Assembly: GCF_900105585.1 (NCBI RefSeq)
Contig: NZ_FNRT01000002.1
Coordinates: 2,170,001 to 2,234,000, forward strand
Direction of reading: 5' to 3'
DNA: 64,000 nucleotides
Origin: Nocardioides exalbidus
GTDB taxonomy: Bacteria > Actinomycetota > Actinomycetes > Propionibacteriales > Nocardioidaceae
Of this stretch, positions 50,063-59,009 are shown one piece after another. The notes under the pieces were generated by a model. It was not told where the DNA came from and ran no database searches. It saw nothing but the letters and a program-made list of their open reading frames with translations. Within the stretch, counting starts at the first letter, position 1, and every line of letters starts with the position of its first letter. The translations under genes and the position numbers were made by a program.

Positions 50063-50947
50063 ATGAGCTCCCTCCCCCGACGACAACGCGTGGCCGCGTA
50101 TGCCGTCATGCTGCGCGAGCGCGAGGGGCGCGTGGAGATCCTCCTGAGCCGCCTGGCGCCCAAGGTCTCGCGCACCGAGCTCTGGACGCTGCCCGGCGGC
50201 GGCGTCGACCACGGCGAGGACCCGCGGGCCGCGTTGGTGCGCGAGATCCACGAGGAGACCGGGCTCGACGCGACGGTGGGCGAGACCGCCCGCGTCTACA
50301 GCGCGCACCTGCCGCGGGCGACCCGCGACGGCCGGCTCGTCGACGCGCACGCGATCCGGATCGTGTACGACGCCTGGGTGCCGACCGACGCCCCTGCACC
50401 GCGCGTCGTCGAGGTCGACGGCTCCACGGTCGAGGCCGGCTGGCACGCGCTGGACGACGTCGCCTCGGGTGCCGTCCCGGTGGCCGCGCAGGTCACGGAC
50501 GCCCTCGTCGACCACCAGCCCTTCCGCCTGCAGCGGGTGGCGGCCTACGCGCTGGCGACGCGCGACGGCCGGGTGCTGCTGACCCGTCTCTCGCCGCGCG
50601 CGGCGCACCCCGGTCGCTGGACGCTCCCGGGCGGCGGCATCGACCACGGCGAGCACCCGTCGGTCGCCCTCGCCCGCGAGGTGGAGGAGGAGTGTGGGCT
50701 CACCTGCGAGGTCGGCGAGCTGCTCGGCGTCCACGACACCCACTTCTCCGGGCACGCGCCCTCCGGCCGGATCGAGGACTTCCACGGCATCCACCTCGTC
50801 TTCCGGGCCGAGGTCGGCGCCGGAGAGCCCCGTGTGCTGGAGGTCGACGGCACCACCGACGAGGTGGCCTGGGTCTCCGTGGCCGACGTCGAGTCCGGCG
50901 AGGTGCCGGTCCTCGACCTGGTCCCGGCCGCGCTCCGGATGTCCTGA
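50063..50947 (+). CDS. tandem Nudix hydrolase
   Basis: A 294-aa protein made of two Nudix domains. The boxes GGGVDHGEDPRAALVREIHE with ETGL (about 46-68) and GGGIDHGEHPSVALAREVEE with ECGL (about 190-212) are both complete, so both halves should bind metal and hydrolyse. Linker and domain similarity point to an internal duplication. TAGGTT (50051-50056) lies 6 nt before the ATG, so the mRNA is probably leaderless. The nucleotide substrate is unknown. Confidence 0.9.
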   Translation: MSSLPRRQRVAAYAVMLREREGRVEILLSRLAPKVSRTELWTLPGGGVDHGEDPRAALVREIHEETGLDATVGETARVYSAHLPRATRDGRLVDAHAIRIVYDAWVPTDAPAPRVVEVDGSTVEAGWHALDDVASGAVPVAAQVTDALVDHQPFRLQRVAAYALATRDGRVLLTRLSPRAAHPGRWTLPGGGIDHGEHPSVALAREVEEECGLTCEVGELLGVHDTHFSGHAPSGRIEDFHGIHLVFRAEVGAGEPRVLEVDGTTDEVAWVSVADVESGEVPVLDLVPAALRMS

Positions 50948-50976
50948 CCCCTCCGCGTCCGACCTAGACTGGCGCG

Positions 50977-51060
50977 GTGAACCCCCGCCAGCGCCGTCTC
51001 GTGATCCCGGTGGCGCTGGGGGCGCTGATCCTCATCGTCGTCATCGCCGCGATCCTGTGA
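50977..51060 (+). CDS. 27-aa membrane peptide
   Basis: GTG 50977 opens a 27-codon frame: a basic start (NPRQRRL) and then one hydrophobic helix (VIPVALGALILIVVIAAIL). TAGACT (50965-50970) is 6 nt upstream, so it would be the first frame of a leaderless mRNA. Its stop overlaps the GTG of the methyltransferase gene (GTGA). It may be a small membrane protein or a translational leader. Confidence 0.55.
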   Translation: MNPRQRRLVIPVALGALILIVVIAAIL

Positions 51061-52295
51061 GCGAGTGGCAGCGGCTCCGGACGGCGATCCTCGACGCCGA
51101 CCTGGTGCGCGCGCTCGCGAGCGGGCGCCGCAAGGGCCAGCCGGCACCGGTCGTCGAGGGTCGTGAGGTCCGCCGGGTCGAGCTCCGGGTCGTCGACCTC
51201 AAGGCCGGTCCGCACCTCCAGGTGGTGTCGTACGACGCCACGCAGGCGCACACCGCCAACCACCTCCTCGGCGAGGCGGCGGACGCAGCGGTCGACGTCC
51301 TGCTCGCCCAGCCGTTCGCCAACTGGCACGTCGACACCGCGACCGAGACCCTGCAGCTGCGGGTGACGAAGAAGGGCGTGCCGATGCTGCACGCCTCGTC
51401 CCGGTCGGAGGCGGTCGAGGTGTCGCGCGTCCACGACCGCGACAAGGGGCGGCTGCTGCGCGAGGACGACCCGGCCCTTGTCGCCCTCGGCATCAGCGAC
51501 GCGCAGGGGCGGGTCAAGCCCAGCCGGCAGGCGAAGTACCGCCAGGTCGAGGAGTTCCTGCGGCTGCTCGACGCCAGCCTGGCCGACGGCCTGGCCAAGG
51601 GGCACCTCCGCACGCCCACGGCCGACGACCCGCTCCGGGTCGTCGACCTCGGCTGCGGCAACGCCTACCTGACCTTCGCCGCGCACCAGTTCCTCACCGG
51701 CCCGGTCGAGGCGGGCGGGCGCGGCCTGCCGGTCCGGATGACCGGCGTCGACGTCCGCCAGCAGTCGGCCGACCACAACTCGCGGATCGCCGCCGAGCTC
51801 GGCATCGAGGCCGACTTCGTCGTCGGCACCATCTCCGACGCCGCACTCGACCTCGCGCCCGACGTCGTGCTCGCGCTGCACGCCTGCGACACCGCCACGG
51901 ACGACGCGCTCGCTCGCGCCGTCGGCTGGGGTGCGCCGCTGGTGCTCGCCGCCCCGTGCTGCCACCACGACATCGCCAGCCAGCTCCGCCAGGCCCCGCC
52001 GCCCGCCCCCTATGCCGCGCTGACGCGCGACGGGATCCTTCGCGAGCGCCTCGCGGACACGCTGACCGACGCGCTGCGCGCCGAGCTCCTGCGGGGGCTG
52101 GGCTACCGCGTCGACGTGGTGCAGTTCGTCGAGAGCGCCCACACCCCCCGCAACACCCTCATCCGGGCCGTCCGGGTGGCTGAGGTGGTCGACGAGGTGG
52201 ACGAGGTGGGCGGGGCCACGACGCACGACGCCCCACACGACCTGGCGGCCGCATGGGGCGTACGTCCGAAGCTGGCGGAGCTGCTCGGCCGCTGA
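51057..52295 (+). CDS. SAM-dependent methyltransferase
   Basis: A 412-aa protein. The N-terminal 185 residues lack a recognised domain; a Rossmann methyltransferase follows with VVDLGCGNA (195-203) and APCCHHDIA, as in Methyltransf_32-type proteins that are predicted to act on RNA. GTG 51057 overlaps the stop of the 27-aa peptide by 4 nt, so it is translationally coupled. The substrate is not known. Confidence 0.78.
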   Translation: MSEWQRLRTAILDADLVRALASGRRKGQPAPVVEGREVRRVELRVVDLKAGPHLQVVSYDATQAHTANHLLGEAADAAVDVLLAQPFANWHVDTATETLQLRVTKKGVPMLHASSRSEAVEVSRVHDRDKGRLLREDDPALVALGISDAQGRVKPSRQAKYRQVEEFLRLLDASLADGLAKGHLRTPTADDPLRVVDLGCGNAYLTFAAHQFLTGPVEAGGRGLPVRMTGVDVRQQSADHNSRIAAELGIEADFVVGTISDAALDLAPDVVLALHACDTATDDALARAVGWGAPLVLAAPCCHHDIASQLRQAPPPAPYAALTRDGILRERLADTLTDALRAELLRGLGYRVDVVQFVESAHTPRNTLIRAVRVAEVVDEVDEVGGATTHDAPHDLAAAWGVRPKLAELLGR

Positions 52296-52299
52296 CGCG

Positions 52300-52434
52300 T
52301 CAGCCGGTGAACAGCGCCGACGCCCGGTCGATCGTCTGCCACAGGCCGTAGGCCAGGGGGATCCCGACCAGCAGCCACGCGAGGGCGATGAGGACCGGGC
52401 TGGTGGTCGAGGTGGTGCTGCTGGGCTCGCTCAT
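52300..52434 (-). CDS. MFS transporter small subunit
   Basis: A 44-aa protein: a Ser/Thr-rich start, then one membrane helix (VLIALAWLLVGIPLAYGLWQ). It starts in a 4-nt overlap with the stop of the OFA-family carrier. Small one-helix proteins in this position are known beside OFA-type MFS carriers. It ends 4 nt from the convergent methyltransferase stop. Confidence 0.75.
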   Translation of the reverse strand: MSEPSSTTSTTSPVLIALAWLLVGIPLAYGLWQTIDRASALFTG

Positions 52435-53825
52435 CGGGCGGCCTCCTGTCGCTGGGAGATGCGGTCCTCGTTGGCGGCGTGCGCGTCCTGGTCGAAGTGG
52501 ACCTCCGCGACCGGCTTGATCATCAGGTTCGACACGAAGCCGACGGCCAGCACGCCCACCATGGTGAGCAGGGCGGGGCGGTAGTCCGCGGCGACGAGGT
52601 TGCCCGGCTCGCCGATGCTGTCGAGGATGCCGTTGACGATGAGCGGTCCGGCCACGCCGGCGGCGGCCCACGCGGTGAGCAGCCGGCCGTGGATGGCGCC
52701 GACCTCGAGGGTGCCGAAGAGGTCCTTCAAGTAGGCCGGGACGGTCGCGAAGCCACCGCCGTAGTAGGAGATGATCACGACCGCGAGCGCCACGAAGACG
52801 ACGGTCGAGCTGCTGCCGAAGAGGGCCAGCAGCAGGTAGAGCACGAGCCCGACGCCGAGGTACATCACGTAGGTCGGCTTGCGCCCGATCCGGTCCGACA
52901 GGCTCGACCACACGAACCGGCCGAGCATGTTGGCCAGCGACAGCACGCCCACGAACCCGCCCGCCGCTGCGGCGGAGATCGAGCTCGTGCCGTTCTCCCG
53001 GAAGAAGTCCTGGATCATCGGTGCGGCCTGCTCGAGGATGCCGATGCCCGCGGTGACGTTGCAGAACAGCACGACCCAGAGGAAGTAGAACTGCGGCGTG
53101 CGGATCGCCTGCCGGGCGCGCACGAGGGCGCCGTTGGTGCCGGGGGAGTGCTCGGCGGTGCTGTCGTCGCCGTGGCCCGGTGGCACCCGGATCAGGGTGG
53201 CGCCGATCAGCATGAAGATCGTGTAGACGACGCCGAGGGTGAGGAAGGTCTGGGCCAGCGCCGAGCCCGACGCGACCGCGCCCGGCTCGGTCGGCACGAA
53301 GTCGGGGTCGTAGACCGACATGAGCTTGTTGGACAGCGGCGAGGCGATCAGCGCACCGCCGCCGAAGCCCATGATCGCCATCCCGGTCGCCAGGCCGGGG
53401 CGGTCGGGGAACCACTTGATCAGCGTCGAGACCGGCGAGATGTAGCCGATGCCGAGCCCGATGCCGCCGATGACGCCGTAGCCGAGGTAGAGCAGCCACA
53501 GCTGCGAGGTCGCGATGCCGGCGGAGCCGACCAGGAACCCGGTGCCCCAGCAGATCGCGGCCGCGAGCATCGCCTTGCGCGGCCCGGAGCGCTCGACCCA
53601 CGTGCCAAGGACCGCGGCGGACAGGCCGAGCATCACGATCGCGATCGAGAACACCCAGCCGATCGCGGTCAGGCTCGAGTCGAAGCTCGCGACCAGCGAG
53701 GTCTTGAACACCGAGAACGCGTAGACCTGGCCGATGGACAGGTGGACCGCCAGGGCGGCAGGCGGGATCAGCCAGCGGCTGAAGCCCGAACCGGCGACGA
53801 TCGCCGACTTGTCGAGACGCGACAT
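52431..53825 (-). CDS. OFA-family MFS transporter
   Basis: A 464-aa carrier with 12 membrane segments of the oxalate/formate antiporter type (HLSIGQVYAFSVFK near the start; GGIGLGIGYISPVSTLIKWF). ATG 53825 is chosen because AGGAG is then 6 nt upstream; ATG 53831 overlaps the ribosome site. The substrate is probably a monocarboxylate or dicarboxylate; formate export is possible given PurU elsewhere, but nothing links them. Confidence 0.88.
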   Translation of the reverse strand: MSRLDKSAIVAGSGFSRWLIPPAALAVHLSIGQVYAFSVFKTSLVASFDSSLTAIGWVFSIAIVMLGLSAAVLGTWVERSGPRKAMLAAAICWGTGFLVGSAGIATSQLWLLYLGYGVIGGIGLGIGYISPVSTLIKWFPDRPGLATGMAIMGFGGGALIASPLSNKLMSVYDPDFVPTEPGAVASGSALAQTFLTLGVVYTIFMLIGATLIRVPPGHGDDSTAEHSPGTNGALVRARQAIRTPQFYFLWVVLFCNVTAGIGILEQAAPMIQDFFRENGTSSISAAAAGGFVGVLSLANMLGRFVWSSLSDRIGRKPTYVMYLGVGLVLYLLLALFGSSSTVVFVALAVVIISYYGGGFATVPAYLKDLFGTLEVGAIHGRLLTAWAAAGVAGPLIVNGILDSIGEPGNLVAADYRPALLTMVGVLAVGFVSNLMIKPVAEVHFDQDAHAANEDRISQRQEAAR

Positions 53826-53955
53826 GCACATCTCCTCTCCGAGAGACCGTCGTCACGGTACGTCCGGGTGGTTGAGGTGTCACCTACCCGCAGGGAGGTC
53901 GTACGCCGAACGGTCGGTCCCGCACGCCCAACGGGCCCGCGGCTACCGTGGCGGC

Positions 53956-54825
53956 GTGAGGGTGCGGGGAGCAGCGGTGGCGGCGGTCGTCGCGCTGCCC
54001 TTCCTGCTCGGCGCCGCGTCGGGGACGCCGGGCGTGGGCGCCGATCCGGTCCTCCGCTTCGCCGACCCCGACATCGTGGAGTCGAGCGGCCTGGTCGTCG
54101 TCGACGGGCTCGTGGTCACCGTCAACGACTCCGGTGACTCCGGCCGCGTGTTCGCCGTCGACCCGGCCACCGGCGACACCGTGGGCGTGACCTCGTGGTC
54201 GCCCGACCCGGTCGACGTCGAGGCGCTCGCGCCCGCCGGGCCGGGCCACGTCTGGGTCGCCGACACCGGCGACAACCGGCACGTGCGCGACTCGGTCGAG
54301 GTGCTCCGCGTGCCGGTGGGCCGCGGCGACCGCAGCGTCGAGCCGGCGTCCTACGAGCTCCGCTACCCCGACGGCCCGCACGACGCCGAGGCACTGGTGC
54401 GGCACCCGCTGACCGGCCGGCTCTTCGTGATCAGCAAGGGCGTCTTCTCCGGGAGGGTGTACGCCGCTCCGCTGCGGCTGCGGGCCGACCGCCCCAACGC
54501 GCTGGTGGCCGTCGGCGAGGCACCCGGCATGGTCACCGACGCGACCTTCCTGCCAGCCGGCGGCGGGGTCGTGGTGCGGACCTACACGAGCGCCCACCTG
54601 GCGGCGTACCCCTCGTGGGAGCCGGTCTCCTCGTGGGACCTGCCCGATCAGGACCAGGGCGAGGGGCTGGCCCTCGATGGGCGTGACCTGCTGATCAGCA
54701 CCGAGGGTGCCCGCTCGGAGGTGCTGCGCGTCCTCCTGCCCGCCGAGGCGCGCGCCACCGACCGGCAGTCGGCCGCGTGGACCGCACTTCGCTGGGTCGC
54801 GGCCGCGCGGGGGACGCCCCTGTGA
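53956..54825 (+). CDS. secreted beta-propeller-like protein
   Basis: A 289-aa protein with a signal peptide (VAAVVALPFLLGAASG) and repeats of the form WVADTGDN, VFAVDPATG and LLISTEGARSE typical of propeller blades. TACCGT (53944-53949) lies 6 nt before GTG 53956, so the start is leaderless. The frame is open further upstream, but those residues are not protein-like. No catalytic motif is recognised. Confidence 0.72.
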   Translation: MRVRGAAVAAVVALPFLLGAASGTPGVGADPVLRFADPDIVESSGLVVVDGLVVTVNDSGDSGRVFAVDPATGDTVGVTSWSPDPVDVEALAPAGPGHVWVADTGDNRHVRDSVEVLRVPVGRGDRSVEPASYELRYPDGPHDAEALVRHPLTGRLFVISKGVFSGRVYAAPLRLRADRPNALVAVGEAPGMVTDATFLPAGGGVVVRTYTSAHLAAYPSWEPVSSWDLPDQDQGEGLALDGRDLLISTEGARSEVLRVLLPAEARATDRQSAAWTALRWVAAARGTPL

Positions 54826-54826
54826 C

Positions 54827-55516
54827 TCAGCCCAGCGCGAGGTCGAGCGCGGCCTGCACGTGGAGCGTGGTGCAGGGGAAGACGGGGAGCTCGACGTCGG
54901 CCTGCTTGACCAGCAGCTCGAGCTCGGTGCAGCCGAGGAGCACGCCACCGGCTCCGGCGTCCCAGAGCTCCTCGATGATCCCGACGACGGCGCTGCGGGT
55001 GCGGGGGAGCACGACGCCGTGGACGAGCTCCTCGTAGATCGCGTCGTTGAGCAGGTCGTGGTGCGCGACGTCGGGCACCACGACGGTGAGCCCGTGGCCC
55101 TCGAGGCGCTCGACGAAGAACGACTCCGACATCGCGACCTTGGTGCCGACCAGGCCGACGGTGGAGATGCCGGCGGCCTTGACCGCCTCCGCGACCACGT
55201 CGGCGAGGTGCAGCACCGGGATGTCGACGGCCTCCTCGACCTGGTCGGCGACCTTGTGGAACGTCGTGGTGCACAGCAGCAGGAAGTCCGCCCCGGCCCG
55301 CTCGACGCCCTGCGCGGCGTCGGCCAGCAGCGTCCCGACCTGGTCCCAGCGCTCCTCGTCCTCGAGGTGGGTGACCTCGGCGAAGTCGACGGTGGTGAGC
55401 GCCAGCTTCGGTGACGAGAGGCCGCCGAGGCGCTCCCGCATCCCGAGGTTGAGGTCGCGGTAGTAGGCCGCGCTGCTCTCCCAGCCCATGCCGCCGACGA
55501 GTCCGATGGTCTTCAC
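54827..55516 (-). CDS. aspartate/glutamate racemase family protein
   Basis: A 229-aa protein with the two family cysteines: Cys82 in LLCTTTFHK and Cys196 in LLGCTELELL. The first motif reads CTTTFH instead of the usual CNTAH, so the substrate may differ from aspartate. It begins MKTIGLVGGMGWESSAAYYR, as in this family. It is convergent with the propeller gene, one base apart. Confidence 0.85.
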   Translation of the reverse strand: MKTIGLVGGMGWESSAAYYRDLNLGMRERLGGLSSPKLALTTVDFAEVTHLEDEERWDQVGTLLADAAQGVERAGADFLLLCTTTFHKVADQVEEAVDIPVLHLADVVAEAVKAAGISTVGLVGTKVAMSESFFVERLEGHGLTVVVPDVAHHDLLNDAIYEELVHGVVLPRTRSAVVGIIEELWDAGAGGVLLGCTELELLVKQADVELPVFPCTTLHVQAALDLALG

Positions 55517-55536
55517 GCGCGGCAGTCTCCCACGTC

Positions 55537-56289
55537 TCAGCTGCGGTGCACCTTGTGTGCCGCAGCCTGGGCGCGGGGCTTGATCACGAGCTCGTCGATG
55601 TCGACGTGGGAGGGCCGGGTGGCGACCCAGGTGATGGCGTCGGCGACGTCCTCGGCGACGAGCGGCTGGTCGACGCCGGCGTAGACCGCGTCGGCCTTGG
55701 CCTGGTCACCGTCGAAGCGCACCAGCGAGAACTCGTCGGTCCGCACCATGCCCGGGGCGACCTCGCTGATCCGGATCGGCTCGCCGTTGAGCTCGAGTCG
55801 CAGGGTCTCGCTCACCACCTTCACGCCGTGCTTGGCCGCGGTGTAGCCGGCGCCGCCCTCGTAGGCCCAGCGCCCGGCCGTCGAGCCGACGTTGACGACG
55901 ATCGCGTCGCCGCTGGCGCGCAGTGCCGGCAGCAGCGCCTTGGTGACCCGGACGAGTCCGAGGACGTTGATGTCGTACATGTGGCGCCACCCGTCGAGGT
56001 CCGCGCCGTCGACCCGGTCGACCCCGACCGCACCGCCCGCGTTGTTGACCAGCACGTGGCAGGTCGGCACGGCCGCGGCGAGCGCGTCGACCGACGCCTG
56101 GTCGGTGACGTCGCACGTGATCGCCACGCCGCCGATCTCGGCCGCGAGCGCCTCGATGCGCTCGGTGCGTCGCGCCGCACAGACGACCCGGAAGCCCTGC
56201 GCGGCGAGGGCGCGGGCGGTCGCGGCGCCGATGCCGCTGGAGGCCCCGGTGACGACGGCGGTGCGGGGGAGGGTCTGCTCGGAGGTCAT
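55537..56289 (-). CDS. short-chain dehydrogenase/reductase
   Basis: A 250-aa classical SDR: cofactor motif TGASSGIG (14-21), NNAG (82-85), and the catalytic Ser136, Tyr149 and Lys153. It resembles the serine/3-hydroxy-acid dehydrogenase (YdfG-like) group, which would fit an NADP preference because Arg follows the second strand (CAARRTE). It is 20 bp upstream of the racemase on the same strand, so the two may form an operon. Confidence 0.88.
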   Translation of the reverse strand: MTSEQTLPRTAVVTGASSGIGAATARALAAQGFRVVCAARRTERIEALAAEIGGVAITCDVTDQASVDALAAAVPTCHVLVNNAGGAVGVDRVDGADLDGWRHMYDINVLGLVRVTKALLPALRASGDAIVVNVGSTAGRWAYEGGAGYTAAKHGVKVVSETLRLELNGEPIRISEVAPGMVRTDEFSLVRFDGDQAKADAVYAGVDQPLVAEDVADAITWVATRPSHVDIDELVIKPRAQAAAHKVHRS

Positions 56290-56314
56290 GGCTCCATCCT
56301 GCCAAGATGCTCCT

Positions 56315-57211
56315 GTGATCTACGCGGCGGCCGACGGTTCGGCACTCGGCAACCCCGGTCCGGCCGGATGGGCGTGGTACGTCGACGACGGCTGCTGGGC
56401 GTCCGGCGGCTGGCCGCGCGGCACCAACAACATGGGCGAGCTGATGGCCGTCCTCGACCTGCTCCAGCAGACCGCGCACCTCGACGACGACCTGCACGTC
56501 TACTGCGACAGCAAGTACGTCATCGACTCCGTCACCAAGTGGATGGCGGGCTGGAAGCGCAAGGGCTGGAAGAAGAGCGACGGCAAGCCGGTGCTCAACG
56601 TCGAGCTGATGAAGGCGCTCGACGAGGCCATGGACGGACGTCGCGACCGTGTCCACTTCGAGTGGGTCAAGGGCCACGCCGGGCACGCGCTCAACGAGGC
56701 GGCCGACAAGCGAGCCAACGCCGCCGCGTCGGCGTACCAGCGCGGCGCCGAGCCCGACGCGGGCCCCGGCTTCTCCGGCAGCAGCACCGCCCACCCGGCC
56801 GCGGCCGTCGGCCAGGTCGAGGAGGAGCCCGACCTGTTCAGCGGCCTGGAGGACGTGGCGCCCACGACCGACGAGGAGCACGTCATCGCGATGGAGCGGG
56901 CGCTGCTCACCGACGAGGTGCGCGGTGACCGGGCGGCCGTCGCTGCCCTGCTCCACCCCGCGTGGCAGGAGGTCGGCCGCTCCGGCCGGCTGTGGAGCCG
57001 CGACGACATGCTCGACGCGATCGGCCCCGGCGAGCCGGTCACCCTCGACGTCGTGTCGGTCGAGCGGGTCGACCGCGACACCATCCTGCTCGTCTGGCGG
57101 GCGCTGGCCGACGGTCGATCGACCCTGCGCAGCAGCCTCTGGGTGCGCACGGGCCAGTCGTCCGGGGGTCCGTGGCAGCAGCGGTTCCACCAGGGCACGG
57201 ACGAGGCCTGA
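56315..57211 (+). CDS. RNase HI fused to an NTF2-like domain
   Basis: A 298-aa protein. Residues 1-140 are an RNase HI with the metal residues Asp7 (DGS), Glu42 (GEL), Asp65 (DSK) and Asp131 (ADKRAN), and a basic protrusion (KRKGWKKSDGK). After a Pro/Ser linker, residues about 178-298 (EEHVIAMERALL through LWVRTGQSS) look like a DUF4440/SnoaL-type domain. GTG 56315 is chosen; CAAGAT lies 6 nt upstream (leaderless). Its activity would be cleavage of RNA in RNA-DNA hybrids; the second domain's role is unknown. Confidence 0.82.
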   Translation: MIYAAADGSALGNPGPAGWAWYVDDGCWASGGWPRGTNNMGELMAVLDLLQQTAHLDDDLHVYCDSKYVIDSVTKWMAGWKRKGWKKSDGKPVLNVELMKALDEAMDGRRDRVHFEWVKGHAGHALNEAADKRANAAASAYQRGAEPDAGPGFSGSSTAHPAAAVGQVEEEPDLFSGLEDVAPTTDEEHVIAMERALLTDEVRGDRAAVAALLHPAWQEVGRSGRLWSRDDMLDAIGPGEPVTLDVVSVERVDRDTILLVWRALADGRSTLRSSLWVRTGQSSGGPWQQRFHQGTDEA

Positions 57212-57262
57212 CCGGGGCCCTCGCGCTGGGGCGGGCCGGGAGTGGCGTGGCACACTCGTCCG

Positions 57263-57637
57263 ATGCCCCCCGCGAAGCTCGCAGCCGCCGGAGCAGTCCT
57301 CGGCGGCGCCCTCTGGATCGTGCACGCCCTGCTCGGAGGCGGTGACGACCCGCTCTCCGACATCCTGTTCCTGGTCGGCATGGCCAGCCTGGTCGTCGCC
57401 GGCGCCGTCTTCGGCACCAGCCTCGTCAAGAGCGACGCCGTGGCCATGCGGGCCACCGTCGGCCTGGCCTCCGGGTTGCTCGTGCTCAGCCTCGTCGAGG
57501 CGTTCCGGCCGGCTGACGCGCCCTGGTACAACGGCTTCTGGGGCATCCTCGCCGTCGTCGTGGGGGGCATCTCCCTCGCGCGCAACCGCGGCAGCGACGC
57601 CGGCGGACGGCCCACGCAGGGCGTGCACGCCCGCTAG
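57263..57637 (+). CDS. four-helix membrane protein, unknown
   Basis: A 124-aa hydrophobic protein with four predicted membrane helices. CACACT (57251-57256) lies 6 nt before ATG 57263, so the start may be leaderless. No family motif is recognised. It lies between the RNase H fusion and mshA without overlap. Confidence 0.65.
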   Translation: MPPAKLAAAGAVLGGALWIVHALLGGGDDPLSDILFLVGMASLVVAGAVFGTSLVKSDAVAMRATVGLASGLLVLSLVEAFRPADAPWYNGFWGILAVVVGGISLARNRGSDAGGRPTQGVHAR

Positions 57638-57739
57638 CCGCCACCGGGCACCCACCCCTCGGGACGTGCGCGGGAATCCCGGGCGCAGGTGGAAGGTTGC
57701 ACCGGAGGTGCCCTCCCCGGGTGCCAGGACACGAGCAGC

Positions 57740-59005
57740 ATGGAGGCAGCGTTGGGCGAGCGCGTGGCGATGATCAGCCTGCACACCTCACCCCTGGACC
57801 AGCCCGGCACGGGCGACGCGGGCGGGATGAACGTCTACGTCATCGAGCTCTCCCGGCGCCTCGCTGCCCAGGGCATCGCGGTCGACGTCTTCACCCGCGC
57901 CACGTCCTCGACGCTGCCGCAGGTCGTGGAGGCCGCCGACGGGGTGCTCGTCCGCCACGTCGCCGCCGGCCCGTTCGAGGGCCTCGCCAAGGGTGAGCTG
58001 CCCGGCCAGCTGTGCACCTTCGCCCGCGAGGTTCTGCGCACCGAGGCCCTGCAGCCGCTCGGCCACTACACGGCCGTGCACTCCCACTACTGGCTCTCCG
58101 GCCAGGTCGGCGCCCTCGCGCGCGATCGCTGGAACGTTCCGCTGGTGCACTCGATGCACACGATGGCGAAGGTGAAGAACGAGGCCCTCGCCCTCGGCGA
58201 CACCCCCGAGCCGGTCTCGCGCGTCATCGGCGAGGAGCAGGTGGTCGAGGCCGCCGACCTGCTGATCGCCAACACCGACACCGAGGCCCGCCAGCTCGTC
58301 GACCTCTACGACGCCAGTCCCGACGCCGTCGAGGTGGTCCACCCGGGCGTCGACCTCACCGTCTTCGCCCCACGCGACCGCGCGGAGGCCCGCCGCGAGC
58401 TCGGTCTCCCCGACGACGCGGTGGTGCTGCTGTTCGCCGGCCGGATCCAGCCGCTCAAGGCGCCCGACGTGCTCCTGCGCGCAGTCGACGTGCTCCTGCG
58501 CGACGACCCGTCCCTGCGCCACCGCCTCGTCGTCCCGGTTGTCGGCGGTCCCTCGGGCAGCGGCCTCGAGCACCCCACCGCGCTGGCCGACCTCGCCGCC
58601 GACCTCGGCATCGCCGACGTGGTCCGGTTCGTCCCGCCCGTGACCCAGCCCGAGCTCGCCGTGTGGTCCTCGGCCGCCACGGCCGTCGCGGTGCCGTCCT
58701 ACAACGAGTCCTTCGGCCTCGTCGCCGTCGAGGCGCAGGCCACCGGCACGCCGGTCGTGGCTGCCGCCGTCGGCGGGCTCACCACCGTCGTCCGCGACGG
58801 CGTCAGCGGTCTGCTCGTCGACACCCACGAGCCGCGCGACTGGGCCGCCGCGCTGCGCCGGCTCGTCGACGACCCCGCCCTGGTCGAGCGGCTCGGACAG
58901 GGCGCGATCGCGCACGCGCAGGACTTCTCGTGGGAGCACACCGCCGAGCAGACGCTCGCCGCCTACGAGCGGGCCGCCGCCCGGATGCGAGCCGTCCCCG
59001 CGTGA
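57740..59005 (+). CDS. mshA: D-inositol-3-phosphate glycosyltransferase (mycothiol)
   Basis: A 421-aa GT4-family enzyme that makes the first intermediate of mycothiol. It begins [20 protein letters not shown] after a short lead, keeps HSHYWLSG, and has the donor-site EX7E region [18 protein letters not shown] 57740 is chosen; the frame upstream is open but not family-like. The next gene, ybjN-like, follows by 4 nt, as in mycobacteria. Confidence 0.93.
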   Translation: MEAALGERVAMISLHTSPLDQPGTGDAGGMNVYVIELSRRLAAQGIAVDVFTRATSSTLPQVVEAADGVLVRHVAAGPFEGLAKGELPGQLCTFAREVLRTEALQPLGHYTAVHSHYWLSGQVGALARDRWNVPLVHSMHTMAKVKNEALALGDTPEPVSRVIGEEQVVEAADLLIANTDTEARQLVDLYDASPDAVEVVHPGVDLTVFAPRDRAEARRELGLPDDAVVLLFAGRIQPLKAPDVLLRAVDVLLRDDPSLRHRLVVPVVGGPSGSGLEHPTALADLAADLGIADVVRFVPPVTQPELAVWSSAATAVAVPSYNESFGLVAVEAQATGTPVVAAAVGGLTTVVRDGVSGLLVDTHEPRDWAAALRRLVDDPALVERLGQGAIAHAQDFSWEHTAEQTLAAYERAAARMRAVPA

Positions 59006-59009
59006 TGGG

